This document shows, in pieces, positions 1 to 6,900 of a stretch of DNA of 11,486 nt (within the stretch, counting starts at the first letter, position 1; every line of letters starts with the position of its first letter). Location: positions 1-11,486 of the forward strand of contig DASRFK010000336.1 of assembly GCA_035651635.1 (NCBI GenBank). The letters are read 5' to 3'. The notes beneath the pieces were generated by a model that ran no database searches, was not told the origin of the DNA, and was given only the letters and a program-made list of their open reading frames with translations. Both the position numbers and the translations under genes were made by a program. The stretch comes from JANXQE01 sp035651635. Lineage in GTDB: Bacteria > Verrucomicrobiota > Verrucomicrobiia > Limisphaerales > UBA8199.

Positions 1-71
1 GTTACAGGCGGGTGAACGTTCCGCCTGACGGGGACTTGCACCCCGCAGTGTGCACGCCTTCACAGGCGCAC
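1..71. repeat. Hairpin-rich non-coding stretch at left edge
   Basis: This stretch contains short inverted repeats in series: GGCGG (8-12) with CCGCC (21-25); CGGGG (29-33) with CCCCG (41-45) around a 7-nt loop; and a looser TGTGC/GCACG pairing around 48-70. No codon-like structure is convincing here. It leads directly into the 109-bp repeat units and looks like part of the same mosaic of dispersed hairpin repeats. I cannot tell whether it is an independent repeat family or a degenerate unit of the same one. Confidence 0.45.
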
Positions 72-180
72 GCGCGCGGACTTCCAGTCCGCAGGGATCC
101 GGGAACTGGGTCGGACGGAGGGTCAGGTTTGACGTCAGGTGGTGGCCGGTCGTTGCTGCGGGCAGGATGCCCGCGCGCCG
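72..180. repeat. 109-bp dispersed repeat, copy A
   Basis: The unit runs from GCGCGCGGACTTCCAGTCC to GATGCCCGCGCGCCG. It is the same length as the copy at 11223-11331 and aligns to it without gaps, with about 10 mismatches by eye (about 91% identity). It can form two hairpins: GGACT-tcc-AGTCC near its start and GCGGGC-aggat-GCCCGC near its end. Its junction with the next copy forms the palindrome GCGCGCCGGCGCGC. Reading frames through it are GC-rich filler and not genes. It is presumably a non-autonomous dispersed intergenic element. Confidence 0.8.
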
Positions 181-290
181 GCGCGCGGACTTTCAATCCG
201 CAGAGATCCACAAACTGGGATCGCGCGAGCGTCAGGTTTGACCTCAGGGGTAAACGGCCGTTGCTGCAGGCAAGAGATGCCCGCGCGCCG
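181..290. repeat. 109-bp dispersed repeat, copy B (diverged)
   Basis: This is a second unit in direct tandem with copy A. It starts GCGCGCGGACTTTCAATCC and ends GATGCCCGCGCGCCG, about 110 bp. It is clearly homologous to copy A (shared GTCAGGTTTGAC and CGTTGCTGC blocks) but more diverged, and both hairpin stems carry mismatches (GGACT/AATCC, GCAGGCA/TGCCCGC). It ends 3 bp before the stop codon of the minus-strand isomerase gene, so the repeat abuts that gene's 3' end. Confidence 0.75.
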
Positions 291-292
291 GG

Positions 293-1180
293 TTACACGT
301 CGCAGATTTCCACGCCTTGCTTGAGCGAGGCCAGCGGGTCGGGACGTTTGGGAATGAATTCCTGGGCGCAGAAGCCTTTAAAACCGGTATCAATAATCGC
401 CTTCATCACCGCCGGGTAATTGATTTCCTGCGTTTCGTCGATTTCCGCGCGGCCGGGGACACCGCCGGTGTGATAATGGGCGATGTACTGATGGTTGGCG
501 CGAATGGTAGCGATCATATCGCCTTCCATGATCTGCATGTGATAAATGTCGTACAGGAGTTTGAACCGTTCAGACCCGACCTTTTTCACCAGCTCAACTC
601 CCCAGGGAGTGTGGTCGCACATGTAATCGTGATGATCGTGCTTGCTGTTGAGCAGCTCCATGCAAACGGTGACCTTGTGCTTCTCCGCTATAGGCGCGAT
701 GCGCTTGAGGCCAACGGCGCAGTTCTCCAGGCCTTGTTCATCGCTCATTCCGGCGCGGTTGCCCGAAAAACAAATGATATTGGGATAACCGTGGTCGGCG
801 ACAACCGGTGTCACTTGCTCGAAGAATTCCACGATTTTATCGTGATTCTCGAGGCGGTTCAGGCCCTTGGTAATGCCGCCCGGCACTCCACTGACCATGG
901 CGCAGACCAAGTCATGCTTCTTCAAAGTCGGAAAGTCGTTCACTTCGAGCAATTCGACCGATTGCAGGCCGATCTTCTTTCCCGCCTGACAAAACTCTTC
1001 CAGCGGAATACTGCCGTAGCACCATTTGCAAACCGAATGGCGGATGCGGTATTTGAGCTTGGAACCGAGCGCCTCATCGGCTGCTTGCAGCCGGTGCGAC
1101 AGGTTGGTGGCGGCGGCTACTGCAACTGCGCCTCCAGTGACCTTGCGAAGAGCCGAACGACGGGAGATGGCATTTTTCAT
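293..1180 (-). CDS. Tat-exported hydroxypyruvate isomerase-like TIM-barrel protein
   Basis: This 295-residue protein belongs to the sugar phosphate isomerase/epimerase (AP endonuclease 2-like TIM barrel) superfamily and most resembles hydroxypyruvate isomerase (Hyi) proteins. The N-terminus has a twin-arginine signal (SRRSALRK, residues 6-13, then a hydrophobic Ala-rich stretch with a likely cleavage site near LQAAD, about 35), so export across the inner membrane is predicted. Visible metal/catalytic residues are E175 (VCMELLNS), D211 and H214 (LLYDIYHMQ), H237 (HYHTGG), R244 (VPGR) and E274 (CAQEFIP). E175 and E274 match the catalytic glutamate pair known for Hyi. An exported version fits the many secreted sugar isomerase-like proteins of Planctomycetes and Verrucomicrobia, whose substrates are mostly unknown, so calling it strictly hydroxypyruvate isomerase would be over-specific. 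No clear Shine-Dalgarno site precedes the ATG. It is monocistronic here, with repeats on both sides. Confidence 0.88.
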   Translation of the reverse strand: MKNAISRRSALRKVTGGAVAVAAATNLSHRLQAADEALGSKLKYRIRHSVCKWCYGSIPLEEFCQAGKKIGLQSVELLEVNDFPTLKKHDLVCAMVSGVPGGITKGLNRLENHDKIVEFFEQVTPVVADHGYPNIICFSGNRAGMSDEQGLENCAVGLKRIAPIAEKHKVTVCMELLNSKHDHHDYMCDHTPWGVELVKKVGSERFKLLYDIYHMQIMEGDMIATIRANHQYIAHYHTGGVPGRAEIDETQEINYPAVMKAIIDTGFKGFCAQEFIPKRPDPLASLKQGVEICDV

Positions 1181-1306
1181 GGGCTTGATGAATTAAAGTT
1201 TCAGAGACGGAGCGTGATAAGACAAAGGCCGGGCGCCCTGGCTTTTCTCGTTCATTTTGCCTTTTTTAATCGCAAACGTGGGGATTGTCGATAAGAAAGC
1301 CGCACC

Positions 1307-1457
1307 GTGTCGGGTTGGCGCCAATTCATGAAAGGGGCGGGGACGTCTCGTCCCCGGGTCCTCAATGCTGACGCCCCACGAACCGGGGACGAGACGTCGA
1401 CGAGACGTCCCCGCCCCAGCCATTGGCCTTCATGAATTGGCCCTGTGTCGGGTTGGC
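1307..1457. mobile_element. MITE-like inverted-repeat element with flanking direct repeats
   Basis: The core at 1321-1440 (120 bp) has perfect 12-bp terminal inverted repeats, CCAATTCATGAA (1321-1332) and TTCATGAATTGG (1429-1440). Inside is a perfect 19-bp inverted pair, GGGGCGGGGACGTCTCGTC (1334-1352) and its complement (1399-1417). The right arm also carries an 11-bp tandem duplication of GACGAGACGTC (1388-1398, 1399-1409). Immediately outside lie identical 13-bp direct repeats GTGTCGGGTTGGC (1307-1319 and 1445-1457), which could be a target-site duplication or part of a larger repeat. It has no transposase, so if mobile it is non-autonomous. A plain palindromic dispersed repeat is the alternative. 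Confidence 0.55.
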
Positions 1458-1490
1458 ACCATCGCGACGCGTCTTTCAAATGCGACGGAC

Positions 1491-1525
1491 GGGTGCTTTC
1501 GGCGACTGGCAAGTCGCCCACACCC
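1491..1525 (-). terminator. Hairpin downstream of mutY, possible terminator
   Basis: A perfect 7-bp stem (GGCGACT at 1501-1507 with AGTCGCC at 1512-1518) encloses a 4-nt loop. It can extend on the mutY strand through a GGGTGT/GCACCC outer stem (1520-1525 with 1491-1496). It starts about 15 nt past the mutY stop codon. There is no T-run after it on the minus strand, so it is not a canonical intrinsic terminator. It may act as a 3'-end stabilising structure or terminate weakly. Confidence 0.35.
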
Positions 1526-1539
1526 AGAGGTCTTCTCAA

Positions 1540-2643
1540 CTATAGTCCCGCGAGAATTTTTTTATGAGCGCTGGCAAAGGGCAGCCGGTGCAAGTCCTGT
1601 TTGCCGAGCCAACGTCCCCGTTGTGTATGGGCATGGCCCGTGCCGTGGGCGGCGGCTTGAAAGACATCCATTCGAATGCGGTAACGGGTGATGGAGTGAT
1701 GAATGCTTCCCAAAAGCTTGATTCCGGAAGGAGTAAACCCAAGCGCCCTACGGCCGGCGATGCCGGGATTGCCATCGTCGTTTGCGACTTCAATATTAGG
1801 GAACTCCCACAAATGTGCATTGACCGCTCCCTCCGGCCGCTGGCGGACGAGAAACTTTCCGCGGCGTTTGACGACGAAAGCGACAAAGCGTCGCTTGCTC
1901 GCTGCGGGTCGAGGTGAAACGCGCGGCAGTTCTTCAATCCGCCCCTGCTTGCGCGCCAGGCACAAGGTGATCAGCGGGCACAACTCGCAGTGAGGGTCTC
2001 GAGGCGTGCATACTAGAGCGCCCAGTTCCATCAAAGATTGATTCAGGTGGGAACAACGGAATTTGCGATTTGCCATTTGCGATTTGCGATCCTCGAATTT
2101 ATCGCCAGCTGACGTCTTATGCGCTTCTTGTACTAGCCGCTCCGCCAGGCTCCAGAGTTGCGCATTTGTGACTTTTTCACGTGGGTTCCCCTCAATGGCA
2201 AAGAGGCGAACAAGCACGCGCATGACGTTACCGTCGAGAATCGGGCGGGGCTGATTGAAGGCGATGCTGCAAACCGCTCCCGCCGTGTAGCGTCCAACCC
2301 CCGGGAGTTCTAATACCTCTTCAAACCTTTGCGGGAACCTTCCGTCGTGCTTTTCCATCATCATCTGCGCCGCCTTTTGCAGGTTGCGCACGCGGGTGTA
2401 GTAACCAAGACCTTCCCAGAGCTTGTAGAGTCTTTCAGGCTTGGTTCTGGCCAGTGAAGCGATGCTCGGCAGCGCTTTCATCCACCGCTCCCAATAAGGC
2501 AACACGGTTTTCACCTGCGTTTGTTGGAGCATGATCTCCGAGACCCAAATTGCGTAAGGATCGCAGGTTCGGCGCCAGGGCAGATCCCGAGCATTCTGTT
2601 CGAACCAATCGAGTAGCAACGGCACAAGTCGTTCGGGGCGCAT
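1540..2643 (-). CDS. mutY: A/G-specific adenine DNA glycosylase MutY
   Basis: This base-excision glycosylase removes adenine mispaired with 8-oxoguanine. The protein is 367 residues from the ATG at 2643. Numbering from there gives catalytic E36 (SEIMLQQTQ), helix-hairpin-helix ELPGVGRYTA (112-121), catalytic D137 (ILDGNV), and the [4Fe-4S] cysteines C212-x6-C219-x2-C222-x5-C228. A C-terminal NUDIX-like domain covers about 253-367. E36 and D137 match E. coli E37 and D138, which favours this ATG over an upstream in-frame TTG at 2682 whose 13 extra residues look non-genic. The Fe-S cysteines sit about 20 residues later than in E. coli because of an insertion of about 21 residues (about 178-198) coming from a 7-bp tandem repeat. 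The 8-oxoG-reading FSH loop appears as ITR (318-320, in HSITRYRI). All core catalytic residues are intact, so activity is expected. It is divergent from rnhC. Confidence 0.93.
   Translation of the reverse strand: MRPERLVPLLLDWFEQNARDLPWRRTCDPYAIWVSEIMLQQTQVKTVLPYWERWMKALPSIASLARTKPERLYKLWEGLGYYTRVRNLQKAAQMMMEKHDGRFPQRFEEVLELPGVGRYTAGAVCSIAFNQPRPILDGNVMRVLVRLFAIEGNPREKVTNAQLWSLAERLVQEAHKTSAGDKFEDRKSQMANRKFRCSHLNQSLMELGALVCTPRDPHCELCPLITLCLARKQGRIEELPRVSPRPAASKRRFVAFVVKRRGKFLVRQRPEGAVNAHLWEFPNIEVANDDGNPGIAGRRALGFTPSGIKLLGSIHHSITRYRIRMDVFQAAAHGTGHAHTQRGRWLGKQDLHRLPFASAHKKILAGL
2061..2090. repeat. Heptanucleotide tandem repeat inside mutY
   Basis: Four consecutive 7-bp units read ATTTGCG, ATTTGCC, ATTTGCG, ATTTGCG and then AT. 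On the coding (minus) strand this gives the iterated peptide DRKSQMANRKF. The array lies inside a mutY segment of about 63 bp (about 2050-2112) that has no counterpart in E. coli MutY. The length is a multiple of three, so the frame is kept. Such (ATTTGCG/C)n strings, read as SQIANRK-type peptides, recur in my recollection of planctomycete and verrucomicrobial genomes. I cannot verify the copy number here. Confidence 0.8.
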
Positions 2644-2894
2644 GAGCGACGCAGAGCTAACGCGAAATGACACGAAAGGCAAAGCCGCAAGTGCTGGCTT
2701 TGCATTTATCTGCCTCGAGGCCCAGCTAGCGCTTGGTAAAACTCCTCATCGGGAGCTCGACGACATTCTACATGGCGGCCGTCACATCGTTCCGCCCGCT
2801 GAAACGCCACAGGGGACATCGCCACGCGACGTCTCTACCGGCCGGCCCTCCCAAACTTGCCAATTCGCTTCCGATCCTTAGCCTTGGGCCGGTC
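2644..2894. promoter_or_regulatory. Divergent mutY-rnhC intergenic region with inverted repeat
   Basis: This 251-bp spacer separates the ATG of mutY from the proposed GTG of rnhC and should contain both promoters. I found no convincing -35/-10 pair. It does contain a perfect 8-bp inverted repeat, GCAAAGCC (2679-2686) and GGCTTTGC (2696-2703), around a 9-nt loop. This lies roughly 35-60 bp upstream of the mutY start and could be an operator or a leader hairpin. The rest (about 2733-2890) is open in the rnhC frame, but the predicted peptide is basic and low-complexity and resembles no family. Confidence 0.4.
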
Positions 2895-3860
2895 GTGGCA
2901 CCGCTGACATCTTATACCTGCATTCTCTCGGATCCCCAGTCCCAAGCGCTGCGGTCCTGGCTGGCTGACCACGGCTATCGTTTTCGCGATGTTCCCTACG
3001 CCCGTTTTGCCGCCGAAAAGGACAAGACCAACGTGGTGTTTTATGAGAGCCACAAGCTGGTGGTCCAAGGCAAAGGTACCCAGGAATTTGTCGAATTCGT
3101 GCTCGAACCGGAGATCCTCAAAGAGGCGCGAGTGGGCTATGAAAGCGTGTTGAACCCTGAGATGTTGCTGCCCAGGTTAGGCGTTGACGAAAGCGGCAAA
3201 GGCGATTTCTTCGGCCCATTGTGTGTGGCCGGGGCGTATGTGAACGAATCCGTTGTTAAAGCGTGGAAGGATTCGGGGATTCGGGATTCCAAGAACATCG
3301 GGAGCGACAAAAAGATGAAGGAGTTGGCCGAGCTCATTCGCAAAACGCCCGGGTGCGTGAGCACGGTCGTTCCCATCGGTAACGAGGCGTATAACCGCCT
3401 GTTTTTTAAAATGCGCAGCGTCAACGCGATGCTGGCCTGGGGCCATGCGCGGGTGATCGAGAACCTGATGCTGCTCAAGCACCAGATGAACCCCGCCCCC
3501 GTGCGAGCCATCAGCGACCAATTTGCATCCAAAAAGGAAGTCGTCGCGATGGCACTGATGAGTCTCGGCCGCGAAATCGAACTGGTCCAAAAACACAAAG
3601 CCGAAGCGGACCTGGCGGTGGCAGCCGCTTCCATCCTGGCCCGCAACGAGTTTGTCACTCGGCTGGGTGCCCTGGGCAAAAAGTTCGGCCTGATTTTTCC
3701 GAAAGGCGCCTCGGCGGCCGTGGATGCGGCCGCGAAGGAATTTATCGCCAAGCACGGCGTCGAGAACCTGCCCAAAGTCGCCAAAATGCATTTCCGCACC
3801 GCGTTGCGCGCCCAAGGTCTGCCAGAGCCGCCGAAAAAGCCGTGGAGAAAAGATCACTGA
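2895..3860 (+). CDS. rnhC: Ribonuclease HIII
   Basis: RNase HIII cleaves the RNA strand of RNA:DNA hybrids (R-loops, primers). From the GTG at 2895 the protein is 321 residues, close to the family norm of about 310. An N-terminal substrate-binding (TBP-like) domain covers about 1-85, and the RNase H fold starts at GVDESGKGDFFGP. The active-site quartet is D98, E99, D208 (ISDQFA) and D239 (EADLAVAAAS), matching the DEDD set D97/E98/D202/D232 known for Geobacillus RNase HIII. That agreement, plus the SYTCILSDPQ beginning, argues for this GTG. In-frame ATGs at 2733 and 2772 would add 54 or 41 residues of basic, family-unlike sequence. The C-terminus ends in a Pro/Lys-rich tail (EPPKKPWRKDH). No strong ribosome-binding site is visible. 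The DESGKGD form rather than an RNase HII signature supports the HIII assignment. Confidence 0.92.
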   Translation: MAPLTSYTCILSDPQSQALRSWLADHGYRFRDVPYARFAAEKDKTNVVFYESHKLVVQGKGTQEFVEFVLEPEILKEARVGYESVLNPEMLLPRLGVDESGKGDFFGPLCVAGAYVNESVVKAWKDSGIRDSKNIGSDKKMKELAELIRKTPGCVSTVVPIGNEAYNRLFFKMRSVNAMLAWGHARVIENLMLLKHQMNPAPVRAISDQFASKKEVVAMALMSLGREIELVQKHKAEADLAVAAASILARNEFVTRLGALGKKFGLIFPKGASAAVDAAAKEFIAKHGVENLPKVAKMHFRTALRAQGLPEPPKKPWRKDH

Positions 3861-3890
3861 CTGCGTGAGAAGACCGTGGCATTCGTCCGG

Positions 3891-3923
3891 TGTGGGCGTC
3901 CGGCCGCACAGTCGTCCTTTTTA
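3891..3923 (+). terminator. Possible intrinsic terminator after rnhC
   Basis: TGTGGGC (3891-3897) pairs with GCC-g-CACA (3903-3910) around a 5-nt loop with one bulged base. A short T-rich stretch (CCTTTTTATT) follows 7 nt later. It lies 30 nt beyond the rnhC stop. The stem is short and bulged and the T-run is only five bases, so termination would be weak. Its position, with a candidate promoter immediately after, separates rnhC from the kinase operon. Confidence 0.35.
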
Positions 3924-3953
3924 TTGCGAATGAGAGCAGGGAGCGGTCATATT
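3924..3953 (+). promoter_or_regulatory. Candidate sigma70-type promoter for the kinase operon
   Basis: TTGCGA (3924-3929), an 18-bp spacer and CATATT (3948-3953) resemble -35 and -10 boxes. The start of transcription would fall near 3960, giving a leader of about 24 nt before the kinase ATG. The -10 matches consensus at four of six positions. No operator-like symmetry is evident around it. This is a by-eye prediction only. Confidence 0.25.
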
Positions 3954-3983
3954 GTGGGTGGTTAACATCACGGCAAGACATCC

Positions 3984-6900
3984 ATGTGCAGGCACCCGTG
4001 GCTTCCGCTCAGCTTGCTGACACTGGCGTTGGCCAGTACTTCCTGGGCCCAAAAGGCCTCAAACTGGCGCGTTTACAAGTTGGCGGATCAATTGCCGGAG
4101 TCAGCTTGCATTTCGGTGACGGTTTCGCCGCAGGGCAAAGTGCTGATCCGGCATTTTGCGGTGCCCTTTGTGTCGGAGTTGGATGGCTACACAGTGCGCA
4201 CGATCTCCTCGCCCGAAATCGCGCGGAGCCGCGTTTACCAGAGCCCGGGCGGCCAATTGTGGGAGGTGGTTCCGACCGGTCTGCAGGAGTTCAGCGAAGG
4301 CGACTGGGTTTTCCACTACGTGGCTGAACTGGAAGGCCAAACCCATGGCGGTTTTGCGAAGGTAGTGGATCCGATTCCATTATGGCCGGTGCGGCAAGGC
4401 CTGGTGCTGTTGCTGATGCCGGACCGTCTTCTGGAGTATAATTGCGAGGATCCGCAGCACCCCCAGACCCGGCTATTGCGCCGGGCGGCACAAACTCGCA
4501 TCGGACTTTTCTCGGCTTTTGCCGCTTCGCGCGATGGCGGGCTATGGATTTCCGCCGAGCGAGGCCTGGCCAAGATTCCCGGCCCGATTCGGAATATAAA
4601 ACCGCAAACCGAATGGCAGGAGCAATACGTCCCGGACTGGCTCCACGCTCGGAACCTGCAGGGTCTGCACGAAGACGAAGGCGGAGTGGTGACGATGGTG
4701 GCGGAATCCAGCACGAATCAGATGCGGCTGGTGCTCAGGTTCGACGGCCACGAATGGACGGGCCAAGCCGCCGCTTCAGACAAACTCCGGCAAGCCTGGC
4801 AAAGCATCGATAAAACCCGCTGGGCCATGAGCACCGAAGCGCTGTTCGAGGGTGATGAAGCGCGGCCGGACCTGGTTGAAACCGATGAAGTGTCTGCTCG
4901 GGCGTACTTTGATGTGGCGGTGCAGCCCGGGGTAACTTTTTGGCTGGCCACTTCCGACGGGCTTTTCCGCTACTCGCCCGCTTTGTGGCGCAGTCCGATT
5001 GCGGTCCGGCAGGTGAATTCCCCCGTGCGGTGTTTAGCCAGTGACGCGGCCGGTGGTTTGTGGTTTACGGCCGGGCAACGTCTCTGCGTGTTCCAGGGGG
5101 ATCAACTCAAGACTTACCCGTTCCCGGAACAGGTCGGCCGCAACCTGCAACCCCGCGCGATTTACGTGTTGCGCACCGGCACGGTGGTCGCCTTCGAGGA
5201 CCCGGAATTCGCGGGGAATGATATTCTGTTCGCTGACTACAGCGGCACCGGGCAACTCATTGGCCCGCTTGCGGCCCGCGCTGGTGTCACAAGCTGCCGC
5301 GCACTCGGGTTGCTAAAGGACGGCCGGTTGTGTCTGCAACTGCTTAACGGGGATCGCGAAACTGCGGCGGACAGCCTGGTAGCGCTGGATGGCACCCGCT
5401 TCGAGCCGCTCTCGGTTCGAAACCCAAATCCGGCGATCAAATGGCAGGCACTGTTCCAAGCCCAGAACGGGGACTTGTGGCTGAGCAGCGAACAAGCAAC
5501 CGCCGTGTTCAATGAGGACAAATGGCGCGTCTTTTCGGCCACGGGAGATAAGAGCACGCCGGAGGGGGGGACCTGTTTTGTCGAACTGGGCGACGGCCGG
5601 ATTTGGTGCGCCACGCAGGAGTTGATCTGGGAGTTTGACGGCCGCAACTGGTCGGTATTACGCCGTGGTTTCGACCGCATCAATCACATGCTTCGCTCTC
5701 GGGACGGCAGCGTGTGGGTGGCCAGCAACAGCGGGTTGTTTCGATACTTCCAGGACGCCTGGATTGAGAACGGGTTGGAGGAAGGCCTGCCCAGTTCTGC
5801 CGTTCGGGACATTTACGAGGACCAACGCGGCCGCCTTTGGGCCGCTACTCCCCACGGTCTAAGCCTGTTTCATCCGGAAGCGGATACCGATCCGCCGCAA
5901 ACTTCCGTCCAGCTTTTTCCGGCTCCGGAAAGCAGTTTGACCGAAGGAGGCACGATCTCGCTGACCTTCGGCGGTCAGGATAAGTGGAAGTACACACCAC
6001 GGGAACGTTTGCTGTACTCGTATCGGTTGGATGTGCGGGACTGGACGCCCTTCCAGGAGATGAGCAGAGTGTCGTTCAGTGATCTCCCGGCCGGGAAACA
6101 TTACTTTCAAGTGCGCGCCATGGATCGCAATGGCAACATCGACCTGCACGGAGCCCACCGCGAGTTCGTGGTGATCGGGCCATGGTACCACGAGACACGC
6201 CTGGTGCTTATTTCGTGCGCGGGCGGTGTGGCCGTCTTGTTTTTCGCGAGCCTGGCTTTTAACCGGCACCGGCGCCTCTCCCGCAGCTACGCTGAGGTTG
6301 AACGGAAAGTGGCCGAACGCACCCGGCAATTAGAAATTGCCAATCGCGAACTGGTGCACAGCCAGAAGATGAATGCGTTGGGAACGTTGGCGGCGGGAAT
6401 CGCTCATGATTTTAATAACATCCTTTCCATCATCAAAGGCTCGACACAGATCATCGAGGAAAACCTTGAGAATCCAGATAAGATCCGGACCCGGACGGAT
6501 CGCATCAAACTCGTCGTCGAACAGGGCGCGGGCATTGTGAAGGCGATGCTGGGTTTCAGCCGCGATTCAGGCAGAGAACCGGCCTTATGTAATTTGAACG
6601 AGGTCGTTCAGGACACTCTCAAACTGCTGGGTGACCGCTTTCTGAGAGAAGTTCAAATTCACTCGGAGGCGGCGCCCGGGTTGCCCGCGGTGCTGGCCGC
6701 CAAGGATTTCATTCAGCAGATTCTGTTGAATTTCATTTTCAACGCCGCTGAATCGATGGAATCCGGCAAACAGATCGTGCTTTCAACGCAGCTCCTGGAA
6801 GATTTGCCGGCCGACCTGGTGTTGATGCCCGTGCCGGCTTCACGCTACGTCAGCGTCTCGGTCCGCGACACGGGGTGCGGCATTTCTGCTGAAAATTTAC

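Larger units (their letters stand above)
1181..1539. other. Intergenic region between isomerase gene and mutY 3' end
   Basis: This 359-bp gap lies between the 5' end of the isomerase gene and the 3' end of mutY. It holds the inverted-repeat element at 1321-1440, its flanking 13-bp direct repeats, a hairpin at 1491-1525, and the unmapped promoter of the isomerase gene (about 1181-1300). Open frames across it on both strands read through the inverted repeat and show no protein family signature, so I see no gene here. Confidence 0.6.

Noticed and set aside
72..290. CRISPR-like array
   Set aside because: The two units are tandem without unique spacers, are about 110 bp long, and no cas genes are present.
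12..419. Overlapping open frames in the left-edge repeats
   Set aside because: The translations are Arg/Pro/Ala-rich, arise from the 109-bp repeat units in several frames, and overlap the isomerase 3' end. They are not genes.
317..1294. Long plus-strand open frame (325 codons) opposite the isomerase gene
   Set aside because: It is antisense to a gene with clear family motifs, has no recognisable domain, and runs into the inverted-repeat region. It is a GC-driven shadow frame.
1252..1539. Small minus-strand gene in the isomerase-mutY gap
   Set aside because: The frame reads through the inverted-repeat element and its direct repeats, and the peptide is repeat translation without a family signature.
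2733..2894. 54-residue upstream extension of rnhC from ATG 2733 (or 41 from 2772)
   Set aside because: The extension is basic and low-complexity. The GTG at 2895 gives active-site numbering and length that fit known RNase HIII.
3177..3857. 226-codon minus-strand open frame within rnhC
   Set aside because: It is complementary to the conserved RNase HIII catalytic domain, with no family features of its own.
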